A stretch of 64,000 nucleotides of DNA, from positions 1 to 64,000 of the forward strand of contig SGPL01000105.1 in the NCBI GenBank assembly GCA_004802705.1, given 5' to 3'. Numbering within the stretch: the stretch's first letter is position 1; each line of letters starts with the position of its first letter. This document shows, in pieces, positions 46,457 through 59,275 of this stretch. Position numbers and translations under genes: made by a program. This DNA is from Bondarzewia mesenterica. Its lineage: Eukaryota; Basidiomycota; Agaricomycetes; Russulales; Bondarzewiaceae. The notes under the pieces are model-generated. The model was not told the DNA's origin and searched no databases. It saw only the letters and a list, made by a program, of their open reading frames with translations.

Positions 46457-49400
46457 AATGAAAGGGGTGGACGAAGACGTAGGCAAGGGATGGGAGGGAT
46501 AGCGGAAATTGAGGAGATGAAGATTTCGACTGACATGAGAATGGCATTTTAAAGTCTAGAGACTTGACGCCCGTGTGATGCGGGGCAGCTAATCCGGTAT
46601 AAGATCGGGGGTCAATTGATCACGAATTTGCGACGCCCGGCCCATCACAGCGTTGCGTACAGTGAAGTCCCCTCAGGCTCCGATGTGCTTGCGTAACGAT
46701 TCGGTAAGTACATGTCCTTGAGTATCACGATGAGGAAACTACCGTTGGGGAACATCTACGATTGTCCCGGCATGCGGCGCTCTCAGAGCGTTCGATCGTG
46801 ATCTCTCGCTCCACAAGAGTGGAGAAGTGCAGCGGCAACTGGCCACTTTCCAAGTTTCGCAATTGCGAAACCTGACTGCATGACCCGGACACATGTGTGT
46901 CTGTTATGTTTCGCACCACTGAGACAAAAGAATTGTGGGTTAATAATCAGGCCCAGCTTCATATGTTCGAAACGGAGCTTCGGGGAATCACGACGTGATG
47001 GGAAATTGGGAATTGAAAGGCCAGTCAATGGTTCCATTGCAAAAAGACATGATACGGTGACGGTGAAAATGTGACATTTCAGCGTGACATACAGCAAAGG
47101 ACACAGAGTCATTTGTGACCGTCACAGAATGCAGTTGCACTTTGCAACCGCCCCCCCAACTCCCATTCCGACTTTCAATCAGAAATGTGTGATTCTCCTG
47201 AAAGTATCAGTAAGTAGGGTGTCAATTCATCAAGTTTGATGGCCCTGATCTGCACGCCGACCTGTTTCACTGCAGTAAGTTCAGCTCTTTATTTTTCTTC
47301 ACATTTTTCGGGATCATCACTCAGCAATCAGCTCCGCAAGTCTAATATCAGAAGGCGTTCCTCGACCTCGCGTTCTTGCGTACACCTCAATGTCCCTAAG
47401 TAGCTTACTACAGATCGATAAGGATTTTAGGTTGTCGGAGAACGCTACGATATTGGTGATTCGTCACTTCTTGTTCGACTTTATGACTTACACTGAATAC
47501 CGGCATCGAGGAGAGGCTCAGCTGAAATCTTTGAAGGTGAATTTGACTATCCATAGCCTTTCACACACTCATCTCCTAATTGTTGTGAGCGAAGATACTT
47601 GGTGCATTGTCATTAGGCGCGAAAAGATCGGAACTTGTTGATCCCTCCGAATGTATACCTCATCCAAGGAATGACGGCATCACTGCATCGGGTAGAGCCC
47701 GCGCAGTTGAATATGTCGCTGCGACACTCATCAAGTATGTGTCCAGACTTTGGCATCCCTTTCTTACCGAAAAGCGATCAACATTTACTTAGCTAACATC
47801 ATCCTTGTCCATCTGCTCGGCATGTCATTGCTCACGCATTATCATCTTGCCAAGTCAAATGGCTTTTTTGTCAGCGTGAAGGTGTCACTTTGCCTCCGTC
47901 TCTGAACGTTACCATTGCTATTTCTCATCAACTGGCTATCCGCATTCCAAATGCACCTAACGCAAGAGTTATCATGCCGCATACTTTTTTCTTCCGTTTG
48001 AGTCATTTGGATTTCCTCCGCCGGCAAGAGTGAAGCGTGTAGTACGCCTTCAGCGCAGTCCCCCTGTTTTAATTCCCATCTTTTCGTTCTCGTCGACCTC
48101 CTTTTTTCTATCCCGCCCACTCCTCAGCAAACCTGCACAAACCTGATGGCACCTATTTGTCCGTACGACCATTTCGACAAGAGCCCAAATTTCAATTTCT
48201 GGCCAATGAAGCGATCAGATTTCTTCTGCAACGACGGCAATCGACCTTCTACGCCTCAAAGACTAGTGGCGGTGTGGCGTATCTAGACGACCAAGTATCG
48301 GACACATGTGTCACCGATTCGTTTTCCTATCTCTCGTCCGCCCTACACTCGACTGTTTCGAGGGCACGGCGATGCATTATCCCCCCCCCAGGGCGCCTGC
48401 CGCCGCCACATCCTTTTACGCGCGTTCATGTGCGCTCGATGCTGGGCTCTGATCTTGATGACGGGCATCACCCCCGCGCACATTTTGTTATCTTTTGCCG
48501 TTCACCGCCTGCTTCACGCATAGATTATAAGGAACTGGCACAATAATCGTTCCCATACGGCATAGAGTGTGGGATGATGTATACAGCTACGTACTTAAAT
48601 CGCGCGCGGCGATCCAGCTAAGTTGATCAACAAAAGTACCTTTGATCTTACGACATTCCTGGCCGTCATGTGTAGGTCACAAACTATTTTCGTTGGCTTC
48701 CCTTCAAAGGGCATGAGGAGTTTCTTGAAAAAGATTGTTGGGGCGAGTCCACTTTGAAGCTGACGGTGCCACTTTTCTGAGTTCCGGCCGCACCTGTACT
48801 TAACTCAGCTGATCCACTGATATTGCAAATTGGACGGGCCAGGAACCTGCGTACTATATGTGCAACGCTTCGAATGATAGACTGATAGTACGATCCTAGG
48901 GTTGCACTTAGGAGCTTGACATGGTTTCGGAAAAACAATCGTAGGGAAATTTTCTATATTAGGTGTTTCTGCGATCCTTCTTTTGCGATGCCTCGGAGAT
49001 CTTAAGAAAAGTTAGATCGGAGTTCAAAGCAAGAAGTGGCGATAACTTGTTGAACCCACTGTGTCACTACTCAGATGATTGTGGGTTTCTTTCTTCTGCA
49101 ATAGATAGCTATGGAAACACCAGACCGGACGAACTACACTGCCGCCCCGTGCCGATTCCATTTCCTTGCCATATCTATACTCGACTTGGTAGACCCAAGT
49201 GACGACTCGGACCCCAGGCCTCAGGCTTCAATCGTGCATGCCATCAGTCACTCAGGGTATGTGGATTCGAAGTTAACTAAAACATTGATAGTGTCCGAAT
49301 CTTGGGGCGATGCAGATATGGCTTGAGGTGCATCACGTATGTTGCGGAGCGATATCGGTCAAGGGTACCCCTGCAATCGTATGTTGTGTATACGAAAATA

Positions 49401-51730
49401 CTTAGAGCATCCCATTCAAATTTAAGTTCGACCTCATTATAACGCCCACTGTATTGGCTTTTTGATGTCCTACCGAACTTGCTCTCCATTTTCGGAATCT
49501 GGTCATACGGCGAGCTCCGGTTTCTCTGACACGGCGCTACCATGTACATTCCCAAATACAGCGGCCCTCAGTCGCTACGGAGAAAGTATTCACCGCATTC
49601 GTTCGGCGTCTGCCAACCACTCTGCAGAGGGCAGAGATCGGCCGCACTATCTAATCCGACACCCATCTCGTGCGTTCGATGCATTCTCATTCTATAGTTG
49701 GTTGGTCATTGACACTGTAATTATTTAGGTTAGATTCAACCACCATTTTATGTATAGATATCTTAATGTGGGAGCATCAAGCGTTCCCCTTGCGGACAAG
49801 CGCAAGGATTGCATTTCTCCAACGAAATTGGGCTCACCCGGTGGCTGACCTTTCCTTTTTCATTCCATTGCACCTCTCTCGAAGGGGCTCAGATGCTGGT
49901 TTCATGCATATGGGGTGGTAGTGGTTGATCATGCTATGAGTACGTTCAAATCTCTCCATATATCGCCTGCTTTGCATCATCCTGCAGTCCTACACCACTC
50001 TCACATTGATATATGCCATACCAAACCTTTTCTAGCTGGAACATCAACTGCCTATTTTGGATGTGACCAGTTCCACCAATTCACCGTCGTTGTTCCACAA
50101 TCTATCGCATTTGCGTTGGGTTGAAACGTGTCTTTCATGGGCACACCCAGCTTTAAGGGTTTACTTTGCAAACACTGTGGGACTGTGGCTGGGGTATGCC
50201 ATCCATCAGCTTACATCTGGTCTCAAATGCAGACGTACTACATGGGCGGCCCATATCAATCTCCCGGTAGTGCCAAATATAACTTTCGTAAGAAAGTGTT
50301 TCCTGCTTTGCGGTACAGCCTATTGAATTGAATATGTAGCGATTCAGCGTGTTCCTCGTATTAGCAATCTCAGGACTTTCATCGAAGGACACGCCGTGCG
50401 ATACACAGTAGCTGTTTCAGCTAATCTTGTAACATGCGGCCGGAAACAATATCATCAGGATCAGACGGATCACATCCAACCTGACTGAAAATATCACATT
50501 CTTCCCATCTTCTGTTTCTGCCTGTTTCGAACCTGGCACAAGGGAATTTTTTCAGCCGTTTGCGATGCATGCGCTGGCGCAATTACTGCTCCACTCGTCG
50601 CCCTACCTCATCAGTCGACCAGACGACGCCCGATGAGGCTTCCGTTTTGAGCAACTATTGTATGATTTTGTTTCGTCACTTGCATCTTTTGAGCATCTTC
50701 CACATACTCATCTCTCATCAGCATCTCACTCCTCGAATCCGAGGCCCCACCACACATCATTGATAGTGTCAGATCTCCACTCGTTGGTAGCAGCAAACTG
50801 TTTGCTGTGGTGTTCGATAATACATTATAAGTACGCGCTTAGAATTCTATCGGAGCGTTCATCTTCCACCTCCATCTTCAAGTTGCGCTTCTCCCGCTCT
50901 CCGTCATCCTATCCAAAAGGCGCTCCCGCTTCTCTCCTCCGGTCAGTTGATGCACCATTGACCACTCTGACAATCTCCTGCACATGTCGGAATAAGTGCG
51001 TCGTGTTGCTGTGCTTGAAACGTATAGCGCTCACAAACCAGCCGTCTCTTCATGAGAATAGGCAATGACAAGCTCACAAGCTGTGACCTGGTTGGCTGGG
51101 GGAATTTCTCACAGATGATAGTATCACTGATCCTGTCCTCGCATCTCATCATTCATCCTTCTGGTGCATATCTTCTCAGGCTTGTTACGCCATCGGGTAT
51201 TCCAGCACTAATGATGCATCGGAGGAGTAAGCAGCGGCTAGCAGGCCCCGAAGCCAAGCATTTGAGTATCCGTTTCCCATTATTTCAGCTTGATCGTTGT
51301 TGATTACCACCATTCCCTTCGCAGAGCCACTCAATAATCGTGACCAGTTTCATGCTGTGTACTTTCTCCTGCCGTTTTCCGGCTGACTAGAGTTATTTGA
51401 ACTTATCACTTGAACTTGTTGTATACGTGTCGACCTACATATATACTCTGGGACCTACACAATTTGAAATATGACTGGATAATAAGCATGTTCACCGTCG
51501 GTATCTCAAAATCTCGCTACCGGTCATTTTGCAGCCGTACATAGCCGTCTATCCGCATCTTGCGGGCGCGCCTATGGCTGTACTTCCTTACAATACTTAC
51601 CCTTCTTGTATATACCTACATCCTTACTAGACGGTGCTTCATAATGAAAGTGTGCTAAGTCTGAAGCGCTCAAGCGCTCACGGCTGCCAGACGCAAACGT
51701 TAACTTGTAACGCATTGCAACTTTTGCTTC
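46457..51730. other. 5.2-kb gene-poor region
   Basis: The longest stretch without a convincing gene. Open frames are short, lack domain motifs and show no consistent codon bias. The part next to the P450 start is its promoter; it includes a GTGACGGT/ACCGTCAC inverted pair at 47057-47064 and 47118-47125. Around 47390-47790 a two-exon model can be drawn (listed separately). I looked for transposase, reverse transcriptase and LTR features and saw none. It may be decayed mobile DNA or a long regulatory region. Confidence 0.4.
47390..47790 (+). CDS. Weak two-exon gene candidate
   Basis: ATG at 47390 gives MSLSSLLQIDKDFRLSENAT and ends exon 1 with EAQLKSLK. Removing GTGAAT...CATTAG (about 82 nt) joins ARKDRNLLIPPNVYLIQG and continues to a stop near 47792. 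The splice borders are acceptable and the second exon has protein-like composition, but no family is recognised. It could equally be chance or a relic. Confidence 0.2.
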
Positions 51731-53435
51731 ATGATAGGTACGAACATCTTGCTCTTGCTCTCTCTGCTCCTCGGGGCCGGCGCATCTGCTTCCGATAATT
51801 TCAATCCTCGGGACTATCCCAAGCAAGTCGCGGCCTGTAAAGCGGTCAACCGGGCGGAGGGAAAGGACGTTGACATTGAGATTCGTGAGTGCCAGTTTCA
51901 ACCTTTTTGTCCTTTGGACTCTCGTGCGATCGCTGAGTGCTTTTGCTCCCGCGTGCTGTATTTTGCAGACTATGTGGATATCAATCCCAAGGCAGAAAAG
52001 ACGTTGCTGATGGTGCATGGTTGGCCGAGTCTCTGGAGCAGCTGGAAGTATCAGATTCAAGAGTTCAAGGTATGTCTTGCGTATTTGTCTGCGACACTTA
52101 ACGTGATTCGGAGTTTTGTACCGCGAAGAACGACTACCGCCTTCTGATACCTGACTTGCGCGGGTTTGGGTCATCAACCCATCCCGGGGACGTCAAGTCG
52201 TCGGGAAACATGGCTGACATGGTGTCCGATATGATCTGTGTCCTGGATAACGCCAAAGTCGAGACCGCTATCTGTGTTGGGTAAATTATTCCCTTGCTGC
52301 CTCCCTCATGCCATCAGATCATGGGGCTCACACTCCATTATCCTGATCTCCAAGCCACGACTGGGGCGCTCAGATTTGTTACGAAGCTGGTCGTACTAGA
52401 CCTGATGTGTTTGAGGCGGTTGTTGGTGTGGCTATTCCTGTGAGTTAATACATTAAGCGGCGCCCATGGTTGTGCACGTTGACACATGTTTCCCTTTTTC
52501 TCTCTACAGTACATTCCAGCTGCCGGACCATTCATGCCGACTGAGGCGCTTTTGGAACACCTTCCGCGCCTGTCGTATCAGCTCTTTTTCGACAAGAAGA
52601 CATCTGATGCCGTGGACGAATTGGCGAAGGACATCAGGCGTACCCTCAGAGGCACCCTGCGCACCGCCGACAGCGCGCCGCCTGACGCATTCTTGACGCA
52701 CACAGATTCATTCTTGAAAGGCTGGGACGACACTGAAGAGGTTCCGTCCTATCTTTCGTTGAACACATCCGCTGTTCCCAGCTGAACTGATGTCGCGTGC
52801 CTATTCATCACAGATTGATCCCATCCCGTTCTTTTCACCAGACGAGGAAGACTACTGGGTCGAGCAGTACGGCATTCAGGCGTTCAAGAACAGTGCGTGT
52901 ACGATCAATCTGATGGGCTAGTGTCGCTGTCTGATAAGTTATTTTTCACAGCATTGCAGTTCTATACCGACGAGGTAGATACTCCCCCGTGTTTCCCGTG
53001 GACTTTGCTAACCCGAAGACCTAGAATCGTCACGCATCCTGGAAGATTGCGAACGAACAGGGCAATCATAGCATTCCTCAACCGGTGTTAAGCGTTTTAC
53101 CGACGAAGGTCAGTCTTCAATTTCTGCAGTCTTTATCACTCTTTTTCTTTCTCGATAAAGCGTAAACTCAACGTACTGATTCGCAGGATCCTGTTGCCGA
53201 CTGGGTTCTGGCGGCCAAACTGTTGAGATCGGCTGACTATCTGCCGAATCTCACTACGGAGGTTCGTAAATTTCAATGTTGAGTTCGGTGCAGTGGAACA
53301 TCATTGATCCTCATTTAGACATTGCACGGGGCACATTGGGTGCATATGGAGAACCCAGTAGAGTTCAACAAGATCATGAGGGCATGGCTTGATGGTTTGT
53401 CGGATCACAAGGAGCGCTCCCGCGACGAGCTCTAA
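51731..53435 (+). CDS. Epoxide hydrolase-type alpha/beta hydrolase with signal peptide
   Basis: ATG at 51731 gives MIGTNILLLLSLLLGAGASA, a good signal peptide with an AxA-type cleavage site. Then YVDINPKAEKTLLMVHGWPS (oxyanion motif HGWP), WSSWKYQIQEFK, LLIPDLRGFGSSTHP, the nucleophile elbow VGHDWGAQ (Asp), a helical cap domain (LSYQLFFDKK, FYTDENRHASWK), the acid Asp in VLPTKDPV, and the His in HGAHWVHMENP. About seven exons, stop at 53435. Soluble epoxide hydrolases open epoxides to diols through an Asp-His-Asp triad, here complete. Export through the secretory path is unusual for the class. A haloalkane dehalogenase-like activity is the main alternative. Confidence 0.85.
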
Positions 53436-54020
53436 ATTCCGTTATTTCTTTACATCGTATACACACTCATACCCGGAGTTTTTATGTAGTGTTCGCGTCC
53501 TCTCGCTGACACACCTTCTCGCTTCCAAAATATGTTCGCAGTTTCCGAGGTGATCGTACGCAAAAAGTAAGAAAGGCTGCTCCCGGACTCCGATGGATGA
53601 GCAAGACAGCACAGAGATAGATCTGACTGAGATTCTCACTGAGATGGAAGGCACGCACGGGCAGCGGTGGTCGAGGTCCCCTTGGGTCTTGCTATCAGAG
53701 AGTCGAAGGTATGAGTAGAGTTTCATGTAAAGCCGCGCATCCAATTATCAGAGGGCATTCCTTAGGTCGCAATCAAAACTAAAGGCATTCGAGAATTTTT
53801 TTTCTTATTTCTTCCATCACTTTGTCGCAAAGTCCTGTCAGTGTCAGATGACATACCAAGCTAGGAACGACCCCACACCTTGTAGAGGCTATTAGTGATG
53901 CTATTAGGTCTGGACTACAGTGCATTGGAACTCCGAAAGGCAAAGCTGTGAGCATACTACGATGTGCCTATTCAAGACCATCCAAGAGCTTGATCCCTTC
54001 TCCCCATCATCCTCGAGAAG
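53436..54020. promoter_or_regulatory. Intergenic spacer
   Basis: 585 bp between two plus-strand genes. Holds the epoxide hydrolase 3' region and the promoter of the coiled-coil gene. No clear motif. Confidence 0.35.
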
Positions 54021-55594
54021 ATGGAGCCCGTTCCCAAACCGCCGATGCCCTGCATTGCGTACCCGAACCCCACGTCGATGACCTCGACGCCCTTTACCTA
54101 CGAACGCCGCCATTTCACACAAAAGACGCTACCAGACGACTTTCCGTACGAGGTCATCCGCGACAACGGCCTGCAGGTGCACTACTTCGAGTTCCGCGGG
54201 CAGGGTCCTCCGCCGGACGACCTCGGGCATCCGGGGGACGTTTGGCTAAACCTGAAACCGGGGGAGTACGCGCTCTCCGCGCGCATGCTGACTGAGTGGG
54301 TGCTCTGGCCTGGTCCGCGCAAGGCGAAGAAGCAGATGTTCGCGCACCCGCTCGTCGAGGGGCGGTACCTCTGGTGCACACGCAAGCACGTCCTATGGTA
54401 CACATGCGATGGCATCCGCAAGAGCGCGTCTTTACAGATGCGAGGGGAAGAGGAGGACTTTGGGAGGCATCGGTATCGCACTGTGGGTCCGATGGAGCGG
54501 GGTGGGGCGAGGAGCGCGGACGATGGCGTGCCGAGGATGCCGCTGCGCACAGCGGCGGAGGCCATTGCGAAGATATTGGAGATGGAAGGGGAGGAGCGCA
54601 GGAATGGGCGAGAACCCCCCGAGCCGAAACGGCGGCGGATACGGGACTTGAACTCGCCTTCGGCGAGCAGTTCAGGTCGCGAAGGTAAAAGGTCGAGCGT
54701 TCCCCCAAATTCGGCCCGACAGGATTCTGTCGTGTCGGTCTCAACGACGTCGGTGGAGCCTTCGTCGTCGGCGTTGTTGCAACAACCGCAACCGCAGAGC
54801 GATCCTCATACTCTGCAGTCTTACGGCACCCACCCCTTCCCAGTACAGTCAACGTCTTCCTCGCTCAGTCAGGCATTGGAACCGCCCATCAGTATCTCCG
54901 CTCAACCCCTTGTCTCTCGTAGCGCCGTTGTGCCTGCCCCGTCCGCCCAAATGCGAACTGTTTACAGTCAGCCGATTATGACCCCTATTGTCCCCGCGCA
55001 AGCCCAGGCGCAAATATCACCGGGACAGCCGACGGCGCCATTACCTAGCGGCGCGTTGCGCATGCTCGAAGCTGAAATTATCCGTATGCGGGATGAGACA
55101 CGACGGCTGAGCGAGGAAAGCCGGAGGCTGAATGAGGAGAATGCACGTTTGACGGAGGAGAACAGGAGATTGAGGGCGCAGCCTCCTGGGAGTTGTCCGC
55201 CCGACCTGATTAACGCTGTGAAAGATTCGATGGCCACCGCGCTCGGATCCCGCATCACTAGCCGTGAGTAAACCCCCCCCTTTCCCCCCGGCGTCCTGTG
55301 CACGTTATCACGTCGCTCGCTCACACCTGTGCGCGATCATCTCACAGTCCTCGCCGATGCGCAGGAGCAGCGAGCTGCCCGCGTGGAGGCAGAGAGGAAG
55401 CTCGGCGAGTTTCAGGAGCAACTCAGAAAGGTAGGACGAATTTGATGCGTTCCTCTCGAGCGAGCGAGCGGTACCATATGTACTTTGCCTAGATCACGCA
55501 GGCTTTTCAGCTCCCTGGAATGGCGTCGTCGTCGGAGGGCGCGGCACTCAGCACGCCGGGACCTAGTCCTCGGCTATCCTCATCCGAAACATGA
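54021..55594 (+). CDS. Unrecognised coiled-coil protein
   Basis: ATG at 54021 (MEPVPKPPMPCIAYPNP). Residues 1-180 look folded (FEFRGQGPPPDDLGHPGDVW, LWCTRKHVLWYTCDGIRKSA), with a tryptophan-rich segment resembling a small all-beta domain. A Ser/Gln/Pro-rich linker follows, with a basic patch EPKRRRIRDLN that could be a nuclear signal. Then comes a regular leucine-rich coiled coil (MLEAEIIRMRDETRRLSEES, RRLNEENARLTEENRRLRAQ), and after an intron near 55262-55346 a second helix (QRAARVEAERKLGEFQEQLR). It ends STPGPSPRLSSSET. No family is recognised; a dimeric nuclear regulator is a guess from the patch and coiled coil. Confidence 0.6.
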
Positions 55595-56404
55595 CCCCGG
55601 TGGTGCGCGCGGGTTCGCCAGTCGTGTGCGCCATTTGCCAGATGTTTCCAATTCGGCAAGCAAAATCCTCGTGTCGTGGATGTTTGGTGCCGCCGATGTC
55701 GATTGACGTTTCGACTGGAGAGCTCTATGCAAACTCCTTTAGCTCGCTGTGGAAAGAGTACTTTCCCGCTTGCCGGAAAGGCAAGTGCTTTGTCCTCGGA
55801 CGATTGTGGCGGCTGTAATCGCGTTGCCCGCTGATCTAGCCCGGATTCTTTTTCTTGGTTCAAGAGCCGTCGATGCTCTTCAATTAGGGACAGTTAGTGG
55901 ATGGAATCGTACTTTCTGCTACCATTTCTTGCACGCAGTACCTCAGCCTGCGGCATAATGATCTCAGAGAAATGTATTTGTATAATGTATTTGGTCAACT
56001 CGGTGGAGGAATACAGCATCTTGGATAGGTTGTCCGGGGTCCTTATAGCAAATGCCTCTCCTTCCCAGCAAAATGCTTCCGTCGTTTTCTTCCGAGCACC
56101 CACCACCACCGAATACGATACCCCAAGTCAGTCTCCTCACACTGCAGAGACCGCCACAAGTTGTTGTGCTCATGTTTCTCCGTTTTGCTTGATGAGACCC
56201 TACAGGCGCTTATGTGGCAGGCCCTAACTACCCAGCTCGACGAATACGGCGCCACAGGCTTCAGAATCGCTCTTTCGTTTCTGGCTTTAAATTTCTCACA
56301 TGCCAGCTGCAGTCTTCGTTCTTCCCACCTAACCTGAGGAACACGGTGCTCGATTGTTATTTGTTTTTATACCCTTTAAATTCGCCCCTCACTCTTCAAT
56401 CGTG
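55595..56404. other. Intergenic spacer
   Basis: 810 bp between two plus-strand genes; open frames are short and without domains. No motif of note is seen. Confidence 0.35.
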
Positions 56405-59275
56405 ATGGACCCGACCGCACGAGGATCATCAGCTGCTAGTCCGTCTTATAGCCAACATCTGACCGACGAACCGTCCATTGCCAACGAGGAACAGGTTCCG
56501 TTTCCGACGACGGAAGGATTGCAGTTGCAGGGTATGACGAGCTCATCGAGTCAGTGTTTACTCTTTTTCTTCTTCTTCGACCTTGTATTCGCACCGCCCA
56601 TCAGCTGTGACTTTATCACGCTCGCGTCGTCGTCCACTTGGACTCAGATGCGCCCTAAATGCCTGTGATGATGGTTGATCTCGGACATGTCCAGAGCACT
56701 CCCCATCACTCTGGACGTGATCTTTGCTCGTCGCTGCCTGCCATCGTTGCCTAGGACGTCTGCCTGAGTGTTGACAAGCACAGGTAAACTTCATTGGATG
56801 GTGATATATGCGCGTGATCTTCGTGTCTCCTGAGTCTCTGGCTATCCTCCGATCTCCGCTTCTATTGTTCAACAAATCGCATCTGTCTCTGAAGTTGTGT
56901 GGACATGTCTGGCATCTAAGATGGGCTGGAGGATTTTGCACGCTATGAAAAATCCTCTTGATTCCAGAGCTGTGATCGCGCGCCGCATATGAATAGGTTG
57001 GGCTTTATTAATCGACGCATATAGCGACTCTCTGTCCATCTGGCATATATGCCATTGTTTGCATCTCCATTTTTGCTCGGGCGGCTATGCTGGTAGCCTT
57101 GTCATCTTAAACCTGACGACCTTGTTTTGTGATTGAGTTGTTTTATATATGCATCAGATTACCGGACAACTGCGCTCTTGTTCATAAGCTGACCACGTCT
57201 ACCCAGGTAAACCCAACAGCTCAACCTCGAAGAGTTCCAAGTCTACCAGCTCTGACAAGCTCTCGGAGCTTCCACTTCAATCATCGCCCTCACATGGCAT
57301 TCGCAGCCTTCACAGCCCACCTCGCGTTTTCAGAAGGAGTCTAGACAATCCCGCCTCAATTTCGCCTGAGTTCCGCCCGTCACCGCCGACGACTCCGTCC
57401 TTGCTCCCAATCTCCCACAGCCTTCCTGTATCGATACGTCTAGGTGATGAGGAGAACTCTTTGGGCAGAGATACGCCTTCCAGACAGCGAGTCTCGTTCG
57501 ACAGCGACCGCGGTTCTCTTCCCAATTTACATCAAATGAGACACTGCGAGTACCACAGATACTTCCTTCGATATTCACACATTGACCTGCCATTGTTAAA
57601 CCACTGATAGCGACACGACAAGCTCCCGCGAGCGACCCCATGCTCCCCACCCATGGCACCCTTCCATCGATCCTAGCGACTCGAGCGTATCACGAGAGTA
57701 CGCACCCCCGCACGCGTTCTCATTCACGCAAAGATAGCAATGATTCGCCATCGCATTCGCGCTCCCACTCGCGAGCGGCGTCGCCCCTACGTGCTTTCCT
57801 CGACCGATGGCCCGCGCTACACCGCGTGCACTCGCGCGAGGAGCCCTTCGTGCCCCATCGACCCGTTCCGCATGCGGTCTCCTTCCGCCGCACTGTTCAG
57901 CTGCTTCCGCCCCACTCAAGGATCGCACGATGTGGAGCACGGCGAAGAGGACAGTGTTAGCGGCATCGAATGCGAAGACGCGCTGACGGTCTGCGGTTTC
58001 GCGCCTGGCTCGAAGACGCTGGGCGCCGCGCACGATTTTCTGACGGATACATTACCCAGGCAGGCGTATCTGCACATCCTCATGCGACTCCCATCCGTGT
58101 ACTTCTCGCGTGTTGCGCGCATATTTGAGGATGCCGAGGTGAGCCGACCTGACATTGAGCGGATGATTGATGCGTGCATGTTGCCGGAGGAGGGCGAGCA
58201 GCTGGGGACGACGGGAACGACGACACCTAGGACGGCAGAGATGCATGCGCGCAACGAGCGGTTGCCGTTCCCCGAGGAGTGGAACCCGCCGATGGTCTCT
58301 CCCGCGCTGGTGCGGTTCAAGCAGTCGTGGGAGACGTTCGTTGACTCGCTGTTGCGTGAGTGGAAGACGCTGAACGTGGTCTCGGCTTTGTTGCTCTCGT
58401 GAGTCCGCAGGCGGTCTCTGCTTTTAAAAGAAAGAACTTAGGCTGATCGTTTTGCAGAGCGATCATGACGATCTTTCAGATCCCAAGTGCACTGAACGAC
58501 CCGTTGACACGAACTGCGGCTTTGTTGTCGCTCGTCTGTGCGTTAATGAGTCTGTCCTATGGGTGCGTATATATCGTGCGCTTCGGGACGATGAGGAACA
58601 TGTACAGGGCATCCAGATGGGCGGAGGTCAGTTCACTTTTCATACCATCTGCACTCGGGGTTCTGAGAACCTGCTTGGTACCACTTTTTGTGACGGTTGT
58701 GAATATTGCAGGAAGCGCAGAGCACGCGCACGTCGATTCTGTGGAACGTCTGGGTGATGCTCGCCGCGCCCGCGGTGTGGCTTGCGTGGTCGATGATCAC
58801 CTTCATCATTTCCATCCTCGCGTTCGTATGGCGCACGGGCGCGACGAATGACCCTACTGACAGCGACCCGAACGCGCGCGAACTAACGAGCACGCAGGCG
58901 CTCGGTCCGCGGATAGCCATCACCGGCGTGCTCGCGATCGGGCTTGTGTATTTTGCGATGATCGTGCGCACATTTAGGAGGTATGGGAAGCGGATGGGAC
59001 CGAGGCGGGGGCGGAAGACGGGGAGAGAGGGTGGTGTGCGGGGGAGGGAGGAAAGGGGCGAGGGCGAGGAGGGAACGAGGGGTAGGAGGAGGAGGGAAGG
59101 GCGGGCGAGGCGGGCGAGGTCGGGATTGGGACTGGGGTTGAGTGGGATGGGCAGCGGGGGGAAGAAGAATGGGGATGGTAGGGACGAGGGGGAGGCAGTG
59201 GTGGAGAAAGTGGACATTGTCGATGACGGGGAGAAGGGACTCAGGAGTGGTTCGGTGTCGCCGATGGGCTTGTGA
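56405..59275 (+). CDS. Basidiomycete-type four-pass membrane protein
   Basis: ATG at 56405 (MDPTARGSSAASPSYSQ) ends exon 1 at LQLQG; a 675-nt intron (56532-57206) joins KPNSSTSKSSKSTSSDK. A long Ser/Pro-rich cytosolic-like region follows, then SREEPFVP-IDPFRMRSP, and the conserved-looking core QAYLHILMRLPSVYFSRVAR with IFEDAEVSRPDIERMIDAC. Four hydrophobic segments come next: VVSALLLSAIMTIFQI, AALLSLVCALMSLSYGCVYI, VWVMLAAPAVWLAWSMITFI and RIAITGVLAIGLVYFAMIV. The C-terminus is a very Arg/Gly-rich tail ending GSVSPMGL. One surplus C in the run 57853-57856 breaks the frame; a second shift near 57705 may be a 40-nt intron or another surplus C. Function unknown. Confidence 0.65.
56532..57206 (+). 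other. 675-nt first intron of the membrane-protein gene
   Basis: Donor GTATGA and acceptor ACCCAG give a phase-consistent join (LQ-G-KPNSS). No conserved exon is recognised inside. The length is over ten times the local norm. Confidence 0.6.

Noticed and set aside
48157..48546. 130-codon frame in the gene-poor region
   Set aside because: No domain, low-complexity His/Pro composition, no splice partners.
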